This document shows, in pieces, positions 36,808 through 45,019 of a stretch of DNA of 64,000 nucleotides. The notes under the pieces were generated by a model. The model worked only from the letters and a program-made list of their open reading frames with translations, was not told the origin of the DNA and searched no databases. How positions within the stretch are numbered: the stretch's first letter is position 1; each line of letters starts with the position of its first letter. The DNA comes from Rhodococcus ruber NBRC 15591 (GTDB lineage: Bacteria > Actinomycetota > Actinomycetes > Mycobacteriales > Mycobacteriaceae). Made by a program: the position numbers and the translations under genes. Location of the stretch: the NCBI RefSeq assembly GCF_001894945.1, contig NZ_BCXE01000012.1:124001-188000 (forward strand). Reading direction: 5' to 3'.

Positions 36808-36951
36808 GCGCGGCTCGCCGCGGTGACACCTGCGCGGCTCGCCGCGGTGACACCTGCGCGGCTCGCCGCGGTGACACCTGCGCGGCTCGCCGCGGTGACA
36901 CCTGCGCGGCTCGCCGCGGTCACTCCTGCGCGGCTCGCCGCGGTGGCCACC
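36808..36951. repeat. 24-bp tandem repeat, six copies
   Basis: Units start at 36808, 36832, 36856, 36880, 36904 and 36928. The unit begins GCGCGGCTCGCCGCGGTGAC and ends ACCT. Copies 1-4 are identical; 5 and 6 drift at their 3' ends. Each unit holds a CGCGGC-TC-GCCGCG hairpin. The array fills the middle of the divergent promoter region. Confidence 0.95.
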
Positions 36952-36988
36952 CGTACCGGCCGTTGACGGCCCGCCGCCGTGGACCCGA

Positions 36989-36994
36989 TAACGT
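36989..36994 (+). promoter_or_regulatory. Leaderless -10 element of the Rv2175c-like gene
   Basis: TAACGT (within GATAACGT) ends seven bases before GTG 37002. Confidence 0.5.
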
Positions 36995-37001
36995 TGGCAG
37001 C

Positions 37002-37373
37002 GTGAGTGCTATCCCTTACAGCGAAGACGTCCTCGACCGCTCCGTACCCGTGCTCCAACTGGTCGACGTGGCGAAGCAGCTCGGTCTGGTGATCACCCGG
37101 GTCCACCAGCTGCTGCGTGACCGCCAACTCCTGGCGATCAAGCGGGACGGCGTGCTGGCGGTGCCTGCGGCATTCTTCGACGACGACGGTCAGATCCTCA
37201 CGGGCATCCCCGGTCTCATCGCGGTGCTGCACGACGGAGGATTCCGGGACGACGAGATCCTGAACTGGATGTTCCGGGACGACGACACGCTCACGGGCGG
37301 CTCTCCGGCCGCGGCGATGCACACCCACGCGAGGCGGGAGGTCATGCGCCGGGCGCAGGCACTCGGCTTCTGA
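37002..37373 (+). CDS. Rv2175c-like winged-helix DNA-binding protein (PknL substrate)
   Basis: 123 residues. The pattern LQLVDVAKQLGLVITRVHQLLRDRQLLAIKRDGVLAVPA is a MerR-like winged helix followed by a C-terminal helical region conserved in Rv2175c (IPGLIAVLHDGGFRDDEILNWMF). M. tuberculosis Rv2175c binds DNA, and PknL phosphorylates it on an N-terminal threonine, abolishing binding. Here the N-terminus VSAIPYSEDVLDRS lacks threonine, so the phospho-site may be a serine or tyrosine or differ. Start GTG 37002. Its target genes are unknown. Convergent with crtB at 10 bases. Confidence 0.88.
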   Translation: MSAIPYSEDVLDRSVPVLQLVDVAKQLGLVITRVHQLLRDRQLLAIKRDGVLAVPAAFFDDDGQILTGIPGLIAVLHDGGFRDDEILNWMFRDDDTLTGGSPAAAMHTHARREVMRRAQALGF

Positions 37374-37383
37374 CTCCGGGCGT

Positions 37384-38292
37384 TCAGCGCAGGCGGGCCA
37401 GCTGGGTCAGCGCAACCCGCGCACGGCGCCGGCCGGGGACCACGGCGCGCTCGTCCAGGACGCGGTAACCGCTGCGCTCGACCTCGTCGAGGATTCCGCC
37501 GTACAACGCGAAGGCGGTGCGGATGCCGGGCCGGATCCGGTCCGGCAGCAGCGCCAGACCGGGCTCGGCGCGCCGGTACTCCGCGCGCGTGAGCGCCACG
37601 AAGTGGGCCAGTGCCCGGCGCACCCGCGGATCCGGGGTCCCGCCGGTCCGCCGACCGTGCTCGAGCAGCGCGACATCGACCCCGAAGGCGGCCCACGTGT
37701 CGGCCGGCAGGTAGGTGCGTCCCCGGTCGAGGTCCTCGCCCACGTCCCGGATGAAGTTCGTGAGCTGGAAGGCTTCTCCGAGCGCCGCGGCGTAGGGTGC
37801 AGCCGCGTCGATGTCGGCCACCTCGAACACGGGCAGCAGCTGCAGCCCGATGACCGCCGCCGAACCGTACATGTACTCCCGCAGCTGCGGCATGTCGTCG
37901 TAGCGCGGGCGGAACTCGGGGGTGCCGGGAATGTCCATCCGCATCGACCGGACGAACGCCTCGAAGTACTCCAGAGGCAGGTCGTAACGCCGGATGGTCT
38001 CGGCCAGCGCCCCGACCACCAGACCGGTCGCGTCCGCCGGTCCGGGGTCGCCCGCGAGCGCGGCGTGCAGCCGGCGCTCCGTTTCGGTCACCTGCAGGGC
38101 AGCGGCGGCCGGGTCGTCGACGGCGGTCACGTCGACGATGTCGTCGACGAGACGAGCGAAGCCGTAGAGGGCGTGGACCGCCGACCGCCGCGGCCGGGGC
38201 AGGAGACGAGTGGCGAGATAGTACGTCCGGCCGTGTGTGGCCGCCAGTTCCTCGCAATAGCGGAATCCTGCGTCGGTCTCGGGCACGGTCAC
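37384..38292 (-). CDS. crtB: Phytoene synthase (squalene/phytoene synthase family)
   Basis: Condenses two GGPP into phytoene, the first committed carotenoid step. 302 residues: first Asp-rich motif DDIVD at 50-54, second metal motif QLTNFIRDVGEDLDRGRTYLP in the middle, and YMYGSAAVIGLQLLPVF. Start GTG 38292-38290 (VTVPETDAGFRYCEEL) overlaps the mptA stop by four bases (GTGA), so the carotenoid enzyme is translationally coupled to a mannosyltransferase. Last gene of the crtE-crtI-mptA-crtB run. Confidence 0.92.
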   Translation of the reverse strand: MTVPETDAGFRYCEELAATHGRTYYLATRLLPRPRRSAVHALYGFARLVDDIVDVTAVDDPAAAALQVTETERRLHAALAGDPGPADATGLVVGALAETIRRYDLPLEYFEAFVRSMRMDIPGTPEFRPRYDDMPQLREYMYGSAAVIGLQLLPVFEVADIDAAAPYAAALGEAFQLTNFIRDVGEDLDRGRTYLPADTWAAFGVDVALLEHGRRTGGTPDPRVRRALAHFVALTRAEYRRAEPGLALLPDRIRPGIRTAFALYGGILDEVERSGYRVLDERAVVPGRRRARVALTQLARLR

Positions 38293-39959
38293 CTCGGATC
38301 CGGGCGGACGGTGGGGACGGGCGGTTCCCGTCGCGCGCGCAGCCGCAACGGGTCGACGGTACGCAGCGACGCGGCGGCGATCACCGAGGCGACCACAGCC
38401 AGGAGCACATGGGCGAGGTTGTACATGCCGATCGAGCCGTCGGGGTTGAAGATCAGCATCAGCCAGGTCGACAGGCCCACGAGCACCGCCAATGTGGTCG
38501 TCGACAGGGCGAAGCCCGCGGCCACCGCGAGCGGCCACGAGTAGTACCACGGCAGGGCGGCCGGCGAGAGCATCGTGATCGCGGTCAGCGTGATCACGAT
38601 GCCGAGCACCGCATCGCGCTCGGTGCGCCGGAACCGCCACCACGTCACCACCATGATCACCAGCAACGCGACGGCGCAGAGCATGCGGGTGACATCCAGG
38701 ATCGAGCCCAGCTGCCACGGCGTGAACCACGTGACCGCGTGCGCCATGATCGTCGGCAGCGACAGCCAGTTGATGATCTTCGACGAGCCGGACAAGGCCG
38801 TCAGCCAGCCGATGCCGACTCCTGCGAGCGCCGAGGCCGCCCCGAACACGGCCGCGAACACCAGCAACCCCGCGCCTGCGGTCTTCCCGAACAGCACGAT
38901 CGGCGATGCCGGTTCGCGGCCCTGCGCCCGCGCCCGGTCCCGCTCGTGCAGAATCCAGATCCACACCAGGAAGGGCAGCGCGATTCCCGCCGATGCCTTG
39001 ACCGCGGCGCCGACGGACACGAGGGCGATGCCGCCGACGTGTCGGCCCTCGAGTACGAGCACGATGCCGGCGATCATGAACCCGACCATCAGCATCTCGT
39101 TGTGCACACCGCCGATGAGGTGGATCAGGATCAGGGGGTTGAGCACCGCCAGCCACAGGGCGATGCGGGGGTTGCCGCCGAGCCGGCGTGCGAGCTTCGG
39201 CACGGCCCACGCGGTGAGCACCAGCCCCGGCAGCATCGTCAGCCGCAGCAACCAGGTACCGGTGACGACATCGTCGCCGGTCAGCGACGTGATGCCCGCG
39301 CCGAGCAGCAGATGCACCGGACCGTACGGGGTGGTGGTCGTCTTCCACACGTTGCTCACGTTGTCGAGCAGCACACCCGGGTTGACGACCGGACCGTCGA
39401 GGTACGGGTCGAAGCCGTCGCGCAGCATCGCCCCCTGGGCGAGGTAGGAGTAGGCGTCGCGGCTGAACATCGGCGGCGCCACCAACAGCGGCGCCACCCA
39501 CATCGGCAGCACCGTCCACAGCTCGCGCAGGGTCACGTGCCCGGAGAGTGTGCTCCGGCCCAGCCGCACCCAGGCCGCGATCATCAGCAGGACGCCGGCC
39601 CAGATCAGGATCGTCGAGAGCAGCAGGCCGTGCCCGAACCGCAACCAGGACAGGTACAGCTCTTCGAGCAGCGGGTCCTGCCGCCGGACGCTGCCCGCCC
39701 CGAAGCCGCCGAACGTGACGAAGGCGGCGCCGAGGGCGCCCAGGAGGCCCGCATTGCCGGCCGGGCTCCGCAGGAAGTCGCCCGGTCCGCTCCGCGCGGG
39801 CCGCGAGGCGGCAGGCTGCTGTTCCGGCGGGCGCTGCTGTTCCGGGGGACGCTGCTGTTCCGGGGGACGCTGCTGTTCCGGGGGACGCTGCTGTTCCGGG
39901 GGACGCTGCGGTCCGGACGGATGCTGTGGAGCAGCGTCGGAAGGGGCAGGGGACGACAT
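38289..39959 (-). CDS. mptA: Alpha-(1->6)-mannosyltransferase A
   Basis: A GT87 polytopic mannosyltransferase (Rv2174-like) that extends the alpha-1,6-mannan core of lipomannan using polyprenyl-phosphate-mannose outside the membrane. 556 residues with a dozen or so membrane segments; the extracytoplasmic FSRDAYSYLAQG loop between the first segments carries the expected catalytic Asp, and the C-terminal region has LPWYYSWPLAVAAGFAL. The first 50 residues are disordered with five to six RPPEQQ repeats encoded by an 18-bp tandem array. Start ATG 39959, with GGGAGGAA upstream. It precedes crtB with overlap and follows crtI. Confidence 0.92.
   Translation of the reverse strand: MSSPAPSDAAPQHPSGPQRPPEQQRPPEQQRPPEQQRPPEQQRPPEQQPAASRPARSGPGDFLRSPAGNAGLLGALGAAFVTFGGFGAGSVRRQDPLLEELYLSWLRFGHGLLLSTILIWAGVLLMIAAWVRLGRSTLSGHVTLRELWTVLPMWVAPLLVAPPMFSRDAYSYLAQGAMLRDGFDPYLDGPVVNPGVLLDNVSNVWKTTTTPYGPVHLLLGAGITSLTGDDVVTGTWLLRLTMLPGLVLTAWAVPKLARRLGGNPRIALWLAVLNPLILIHLIGGVHNEMLMVGFMIAGIVLVLEGRHVGGIALVSVGAAVKASAGIALPFLVWIWILHERDRARAQGREPASPIVLFGKTAGAGLLVFAAVFGAASALAGVGIGWLTALSGSSKIINWLSLPTIMAHAVTWFTPWQLGSILDVTRMLCAVALLVIMVVTWWRFRRTERDAVLGIVITLTAITMLSPAALPWYYSWPLAVAAGFALSTTTLAVLVGLSTWLMLIFNPDGSIGMYNLAHVLLAVVASVIAAASLRTVDPLRLRARREPPVPTVRPDPR
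39815..39904. repeat. 18-bp tandem repeat in the mptA 5' coding end, five copies
   Basis: Units at 39815, 39833, 39851, 39869 and 39887, sequence GCTGCTGTTCCGGGGGAC on the plus strand; a degenerate sixth follows. It codes for RPPEQQ repeats in the cytosolic N-terminal tail of MptA, so copy number can change length without breaking the frame. Confidence 0.95.
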
Positions 39960-40075
39960 GGTTGCGAGTTCCTCCCCCGGGAAGTCGTGGACGGTGCGGG
40001 GCCCGGGCGCGGCGCGGGCGGACAGGTGAACGAGGTGACAGTTTAGTTCAGCCGCCACCGTCCGCGGTCCACCAC

Positions 40076-41608
40076 TCACCGCGAGGTGCGGACCCCGAGC
40101 CGCTCGGCCGCGAGCCGGCCCGACAGAACGACCGTCGGCACGCCGACCCCCGGCACGGTCCCGGAGCCCGCGAGCACGACGTTGGGATGGCGCGGATCCA
40201 GGTTCCGCCGCCGGAACGGGCCGGTCTGCCGGAAGACGTGCGCCCCGGAGAACGGGCTGCCTTCCAGCATGCCCCGGGCCTGCCAGGTGGCCGGGGTGTC
40301 GATGTGGTCGATGCGGAACTCGTCGGCGACGCCGTCGTATCCGCGCCGGCCGAGGACGGTCAGCAGTTCGGCGGCGTACGGGTCGGCCAGAGCGGACCAG
40401 TCGTACGGGGCGCTGTCCAGGTTGGGGCACGGCGCGAGCACCGACAACGGCTCGTGCCGGACGCCGTCGCGGACGAAGCCCTGACCCGGGTCGCTCAACG
40501 CCGGCCGGGTGATCAGCAGCGACGGGTCGCTCATGAGCCGGCCGCGGCCGCGTCCCGCGCTGATCTCGGCGAACGTCTCCTCCCACGACGCCCCGAAGTC
40601 GATGGTGTGGTGGTGGGTCGCGGGCCAACGCGCGGCAACGGCGGACGGCACGCTCCCGTGCAGCACCACGGCCGACGGTGACGCGAGCACGCGGCGCCGC
40701 CGACGTGGCGGCAGCAGCCTGTCCACGACCGGCAGGTCCGGGCTCAGCACCACGGCATCGCACAGCACGCGTTCCCCCGAGGCGGTGCGCACGGCGGTAG
40801 CCGTGCGGCCGTCGAAGTCGAGACCCGTGACCTCGGTGCCGAGGCGCAGGTCCCCGCCGGCAGCGACGATCGCGTCGGCCATCGCGCGGGCCAGCACCCG
40901 CATGCCACCCTCCACCGCATACACGCCGAGGGAGGTGTCCATGTGGGCGATGGCGCCGTACACCGCCAGGGCCCGGGCGGGTGCGACGCCCGCGTACAGC
41001 GCCTGGAAAGTGAACACGCGGCGCAACCGCGGGTCGGTGATCCGGCGGTTCACCTGGGCCCCGAGCCGGCCGAACCCTCCCAGCCGGAGCAGCGTCGCCA
41101 GGTCCCGCACCGCCGCGGGGGAGGCGACCAGGTCGAGGGGGGAGTCGAAGTTCCCGGCCATGAACCGGTCGAACTCGGCGTCGAAGATCTCCGCGAGCCA
41201 GGAGCGCAGCCGAAGGTAGCGTTGCGCCTCCTCGGCCCCGCACACCCGGGTGATCTCGGCGACCATCGCGTCCGGATCGGTGTGCACGTCGAGGGTCGTG
41301 CCGTCGGCGAACCGGGCGTGGTACGCCGGGGCGAGCCGGCGCAGCCGTACCGCCGGGGTGACGGACTCGAAGTCGGCGCCGACCGCCGCCAAGGCGTCGG
41401 CGATGAGTTCCGGCATGGTGAGCACGGTGGCGCCGTTGTCGATCTCGTAACCGGGTCCGGTGTGCACCCCCACCCGGCCGCCGACGGTCGCCTCGCGTTC
41501 GAGGACGGTCACCTTGCGGCCGGCGCCGAGCAGGTACAGCGCCGTCGAGAGCCCGGCCAGGCCGGCGCCGACGACGACCACGCGCTCGGCGCCCGTCACG
41601 GTGCGCAT
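40076..41608 (-). CDS. crtI: Phytoene desaturase (CrtI family)
   Basis: An FAD-dependent desaturase introducing conjugated double bases into phytoene toward lycopene. 510 residues: N-terminal Rossmann motif VVVGAGLAGLSTALYLLGAG followed by VLEREATVGGRV, the CrtI-type VYAVEGGMRVLARAMAD region and the C-terminal substrate/FAD signature LAGSGTVPGVGVPTVVLSGRLAAERL. Start ATG 41608 overlaps the upstream prenyl synthase stop by one base (TGATG). The desaturation number is not predictable from the sequence. 116 bases separate it from mptA downstream. Confidence 0.92.
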   Translation of the reverse strand: MRTVTGAERVVVVGAGLAGLSTALYLLGAGRKVTVLEREATVGGRVGVHTGPGYEIDNGATVLTMPELIADALAAVGADFESVTPAVRLRRLAPAYHARFADGTTLDVHTDPDAMVAEITRVCGAEEAQRYLRLRSWLAEIFDAEFDRFMAGNFDSPLDLVASPAAVRDLATLLRLGGFGRLGAQVNRRITDPRLRRVFTFQALYAGVAPARALAVYGAIAHMDTSLGVYAVEGGMRVLARAMADAIVAAGGDLRLGTEVTGLDFDGRTATAVRTASGERVLCDAVVLSPDLPVVDRLLPPRRRRRVLASPSAVVLHGSVPSAVAARWPATHHHTIDFGASWEETFAEISAGRGRGRLMSDPSLLITRPALSDPGQGFVRDGVRHEPLSVLAPCPNLDSAPYDWSALADPYAAELLTVLGRRGYDGVADEFRIDHIDTPATWQARGMLEGSPFSGAHVFRQTGPFRRRNLDPRHPNVVLAGSGTVPGVGVPTVVLSGRLAAERLGVRTSR

Positions 41609-42786
41609 CAGGCGGCCCGCCGCGTCGCGTCGAGCGCCGCCGCCCGCAGGCGGGCCTTGCCCTCGTCCGTCGCGCCCGAGCCGTCGAGCGTCGCCAGCGC
41701 GGCGTCGGTGAGCGCGGCGATGCGCCGCTCCACCCGGTCCACGGCTCCGAGCTCGGTGATGACCGTCCGCAACCTCTCGACGTCCGCGTCGGACAGGTCC
41801 GAACCGATACTCTCGCGCAGCAGCCGGGCGGCCTCGGGATCCCGGGCGTCGGCGGATTCCAGGGCCAGCGCGTACAACACCGTCCGCTTGCCCGACCGCA
41901 GGTCGTCACCGGACGGCTTGCCCGTGACCTCCGGATCCCCGAACACGCCGAGCAGGTCGTCGCGAAGCTGGAAGGCGAGCCCGATATCGGTGCCGAACTC
42001 CCGGTAGGCGGTGATCAGCGCGTCGTCGGCGCCGGCGAGCGCGGCGCCGAGATGCAAGGGCCGCTCGATCGTGTACGCGGCGGTCTTGAACCGGTTGACA
42101 CGCATCGCAGCGGGCACGGACTCGTCGGCGGACACCTCGCCCGCGATGTCGAGGAACTGCCCGCCGAGGACCTCGGTGCGCATCGCCGACCACACCGGTG
42201 CGATCCGCGCGGTCGTGGCCGAATCCAATCCGGCCTCCCGGACCATGTCGTCGGCCCAGGCCAGAGCGAGGTCACCGAGGAGGATGGCCACGGCGGTACC
42301 GAACTGCTCGGGCCGGCCCCGCCAGCCCGATGCGCGGTGCTGCTCGGCGAATTCGACGTGCACGGTCGGGAAGCCACGACGGGTGGTGGACGCATCGATG
42401 ATGTCGTCGTGGACCAGGGCGCAGGCCTGCACCAGTTCGAGTGCCGAACAGGCCCGCAGCACGGCGGGTGCGTCGAGACCGGACGGATCGCCGCCGGCGC
42501 CGATCCAGCCGTTCCACGCGAACGCCGGACGCACCCGCTTGCCGCCGCGCAGCACGAAGGACTCGAGTGCCGTCACGGCCTCGGGATAGCCACCGCCGAT
42601 CGGCTCGACGAGATCGATCCGCGAGACGAAGAAGTCGCGCAGGGCGCCCTCCACGAGATCGGGGAACAAGGCGGTGGGCACGGGTTCGGATCCGGTGAAC
42701 AGGGCGTCCTCCTGGTCGTGTGTGGAGCGGCCCGTCGGGCGACGGCGGGTGCGGCCCGATCGCGCGACGAAACGCGCCGAGTCCAC
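41608..42786 (-). CDS. crtE: Geranylgeranyl diphosphate synthase (long-chain polyprenyl synthase)
   Basis: Supplies GGPP for phytoene; equivalent by position to idsA2 (Rv2173). First Asp-rich motif in CALVHDDIIDASTTRRGFPTVH, second in FQLRDDLLGVFGDPEVTGKPSGDDL, and GGKRVRP near the start. Start uncertain: GTG 42786 is the longest usual start (392 residues) but gives an Arg-rich leader. A CTG at 42702-42700 (LFTGSEPVPTALFPD) has a perfect AGGAGG five bases upstream and would give about 364 residues, closer to homologues. Divergent from metF. Coupled to crtI by a TGATG overlap. Confidence 0.92.
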   Translation of the reverse strand: MDSARFVARSGRTRRRPTGRSTHDQEDALFTGSEPVPTALFPDLVEGALRDFFVSRIDLVEPIGGGYPEAVTALESFVLRGGKRVRPAFAWNGWIGAGGDPSGLDAPAVLRACSALELVQACALVHDDIIDASTTRRGFPTVHVEFAEQHRASGWRGRPEQFGTAVAILLGDLALAWADDMVREAGLDSATTARIAPVWSAMRTEVLGGQFLDIAGEVSADESVPAAMRVNRFKTAAYTIERPLHLGAALAGADDALITAYREFGTDIGLAFQLRDDLLGVFGDPEVTGKPSGDDLRSGKRTVLYALALESADARDPEAARLLRESIGSDLSDADVERLRTVITELGAVDRVERRIAALTDAALATLDGSGATDEGKARLRAAALDATRRAA

Positions 42787-42849
42787 CCGCGCCCAGCCTA
42801 TCCGGCGGCCGGGGGGCTTGCCCCGGTTCGGCCCGCTCCGACGTGCCCC

Positions 42850-42855
42850 TATGCT
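42850..42855 (+). promoter_or_regulatory. Leaderless -10 element of metF
   Basis: TATGCT ends six bases before GTG 42862. If crtE starts at GTG 42786 only 75 bases separate the two divergent genes. Confidence 0.5.
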
Positions 42856-42861
42856 GGTCGG

Positions 42862-43830
42862 GTGACATTCGATTCCGACAGCGGGCCGGTCGGCGGTGGA
42901 GAATCCCGTACGCCGTCGGTGGTGGACCGTCTCCGTGCGCCCCGCGGCGCACGCATCCCGTTCTCGGTGGAGTTCTCCCCGCCGCGCGACGCCGACGCGG
43001 AGGCGCGCCTGTGGCGCGCCGTGCGCGAGTTCGAACGCCTCGGCCCGGCCTTCGTGTCGATGACGTACGGAGCGGGTGGTTCCACCCGGGACCGCACCGT
43101 GCGGGTCACCGGTCAGCTGGCGCAGGAAACCACGCTCCTGCCGGTCGCGCACCTGACCGCCGTCGGGCACAGCATCGACGAACTGCGCGCCATGGTCGGT
43201 GCCTACGCCGATCGCGGTATCACCAACATCCTCGCGTTGCGAGGTGACCCGCCGGGCAATCCGCTGGGTGAATGGACCCGGCATCCGCAGGGGCTCGAGT
43301 ACGCGGAGGAACTCGTCCGTTTGGTCCGCGACCTCGGTGACTTCCATGTGGGGGTGGCGTCGTTCCCCGAGGCGCACCACCGCTCCCCGGACCTCGAGCA
43401 CGACACGCGGTATCTCGTCCACAAGCTGCGCGCGGGCGCCGAGTACTCGATCACCCAGATGTTCTTCGACGTCGAGGACTACCTGCGACTGCGGGACCGG
43501 GTCGTGGCCTACGATCCGGAGCAGGGAGCCAAACCGATCATCCCGGAGATCATGCCGATCACGTCGTTGCGCACGGCGCGGCGCAGCCTCGAGCTGTCCG
43601 GGTCGAAGCTCCCGGCCACCCTCGAAGAGCGCCTCGTCCGGGCCGCCGGGAACGGCCCGGAGGAGGACCGTGCCGCCGTGCGGGAAGTGGGCATCGACGT
43701 CGCCACCGAGATGGCGGAGCGGCTCATCGCCGAGGGCGCGCCCTGCCTGCACTTCATCACCCTGAACTTCGCGCGGGCCACCCGCGAAGTGCTCGCCCGT
43801 CTCGGCATCGCGGTGCCCACGGCGGTCTGA
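42862..43830 (+). CDS. metF: Methylenetetrahydrofolate reductase
   Basis: Reduces 5,10-methylene-THF to 5-methyl-THF for methionine synthesis, with FAD. 322 residues: PFSVEFSPPRDADAEARLW, FVSMTYGAGGSTRDRT, LALRGDPPGNPLGEW, VASFPEAHHRSPD and the C-terminal ITQMFFDVEDYLRLRDRV and GAPCLHFITLNFARATREVL segments define the family. Start GTG 42862 (VTFDSDSGPVGGG). Position between the prenyl synthase and lppM-side genes matches Rv2172c. It converges with the glycosyltransferase across a short tandem repeat. Confidence 0.95.
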   Translation: MTFDSDSGPVGGGESRTPSVVDRLRAPRGARIPFSVEFSPPRDADAEARLWRAVREFERLGPAFVSMTYGAGGSTRDRTVRVTGQLAQETTLLPVAHLTAVGHSIDELRAMVGAYADRGITNILALRGDPPGNPLGEWTRHPQGLEYAEELVRLVRDLGDFHVGVASFPEAHHRSPDLEHDTRYLVHKLRAGAEYSITQMFFDVEDYLRLRDRVVAYDPEQGAKPIIPEIMPITSLRTARRSLELSGSKLPATLEERLVRAAGNGPEEDRAAVREVGIDVATEMAERLIAEGAPCLHFITLNFARATREVLARLGIAVPTAV

Positions 43831-43845
43831 CCGGACGCTCGGAGC

Positions 43846-43890
43846 GGGGCACTCAGGGCAGTGGCACTCAGGGCAGGGGCACTCAGGGCA
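43846..43890. repeat. 15-bp tandem repeat between metF and the glycosyltransferase
   Basis: Three copies of GGGGCACTCAGGGCA (43846-43860, 43861-43875 with one change, 43876-43890) and five bases of a fourth. Read on the minus strand each copy contains TGA, so the glycosyltransferase stop at 43885-43883 is followed by two more in-frame stops. Confidence 0.9.
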
Positions 43891-45016
43891 GGGGCCTGTC
43901 CTTCCAGCCGAGCCGGCCGGTGCGTCGCGCACGGAGCGAGTCGATCGCCAGCGCCGCGAACGCGCACACCGCGAACGGGTGGGTGCAGCCGGCCGCCACG
44001 TCGGACCGGTCGGGGCCGCCGCGTTCGGTCGCCCGGGCCACGGTCCGGGACACGATCGCCGCGGCGGTGCCCACGACCCCCCAGCGCCGGGCCGGTCCGG
44101 GACCGAGAACAACCGCCACGGGCGGCAGCACGTAGGTCACCGCGGCAGCGACGAGCACCGCCGCGGACCCGGCGGGGGAACCGAATGCCGACCACAGCCA
44201 ACGCGTGTATCCGGCGCGCAGCGGCGCTGCGCCCTCGTACATCCGGCAGGACGCGAGGTTGCCGGCCGCGGCCACCATGGTGCGCCGCCCGGACCGGCGC
44301 AGAGCCCGGGCGAGGTCGAGGTCCTCGGTGGGGCTGGCCGCGACGGCGACGTGTCCGCCCACGGCGGCGTACGCCGACGCGTCGAACACCAGGAACTGAC
44401 CACACGAGACCGCCATCGACGGTCGGTTCGAGCGGTGGGACACCGCGATCGGCAGCGTCGCGAACCAGGACCAGAACAGCAGCGGCTGTACGAGGCGTTC
44501 GGCGGCGGACCCGGCCTGCTGGAAGGGCCACGGGGTGAGCAGGTGGGCCCGGCGGTCGCGCAGCACGGTCACCGCGGCCGCCACTGCACCCGGGGCCAAC
44601 CGCACGTCCGCGTCGACGAAGGCGACCACGCCGGACGGATCGGTGGCCGCGTAGGCACGTGCGCACGCCGCGGCCTTGCCCGTCCACCCGGGGGGTGGTG
44701 GCGCGGTCGAGCGGATCACCGTGACGCGGGGATCGTCCCCGGCCGCGAGCCGGGCCGCCTCGGTCGTGCCGTCGACCGAGTCGTCGTCGAAGATCACCAC
44801 CCGCAGCCGGCGCAGACCGCGCTGGGCGCGCAGATCCGCGACGAGCGGGGGCAGGCGACGGGCTTCGTTGCGGGCGGGGACGATCACCGTCACCGGTTCG
44901 TCGACGACAGCGCCGGGGGCGAGCCTGGGCAGGGTGAGGCGATTGGCGACAGCCACGGCGGCTCCCAGTGTCGCGGCGACGGCCCCGGCACGGACGACGC
45001 CGACCAGCGCCCGCAT
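43883..45016 (-). CDS. Family 2 glycosyltransferase, probably carotenoid glycosylation (CruC-like)
   Basis: 377 residues. N-terminal membrane segment, GT-A fold with VTVIVPARNEARRLPPLV, VIFDDDSVDGT, the DxD-type FVDADVRLAPGA, and ASPTEDLDLARALRRSG, then three to four C-terminal membrane segments. Such proteins in rhodococcal carotenoid clusters are proposed to glucosylate 1'-hydroxylated carotenoids. Here it heads toward the metF end, four bases after lppM, with cruF and crtO upstream on the same strand. The sugar and acceptor are inferred from context only. Its stop lies in the 15-bp repeat. Confidence 0.82.
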   Translation of the reverse strand: MRALVGVVRAGAVAATLGAAVAVANRLTLPRLAPGAVVDEPVTVIVPARNEARRLPPLVADLRAQRGLRRLRVVIFDDDSVDGTTEAARLAAGDDPRVTVIRSTAPPPPGWTGKAAACARAYAATDPSGVVAFVDADVRLAPGAVAAAVTVLRDRRAHLLTPWPFQQAGSAAERLVQPLLFWSWFATLPIAVSHRSNRPSMAVSCGQFLVFDASAYAAVGGHVAVAASPTEDLDLARALRRSGRRTMVAAAGNLASCRMYEGAAPLRAGYTRWLWSAFGSPAGSAAVLVAAAVTYVLPPVAVVLGPGPARRWGVVGTAAAIVSRTVARATERGGPDRSDVAAGCTHPFAVCAFAALAIDSLRARRTGRLGWKDRPLP

Positions 45017-45019
45017 CGC

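Larger units (their letters stand above)
36689..37001. other. Divergent pknL/Rv2175c intergenic region
   Basis: 313 bases: spacer with a short AT-richer patch near 36770-36785, then the six-copy 24-bp array, then the promoter of the Rv2175c-like gene. No further gene is recognised, although frames stay open across the array because 24 is a multiple of three. Confidence 0.6.

Noticed and set aside
34688-36901. Upstream extension of PknL through the 24-bp repeats
   Set aside because: The frame stays open because the repeat length is a multiple of three, but the added residues are repetitive (SPRRAAQV); GTG 36688 gives the normal kinase N-terminus.
36808-36951. Possible CRISPR-like array
   Set aside because: The repeats are directly contiguous with no unique spacers, so this is a simple tandem repeat, as are the arrays at 7.0, 20.8, 39.8, 43.9 and 49.0 kb.
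38289-41909. A 1206-codon minus-strand frame covering mptA and beyond
   Set aside because: Only the part from ATG 39959 resembles MptA; the upstream portion is an Arg-rich shadow of crtI and crtE in another frame, not a fusion protein.
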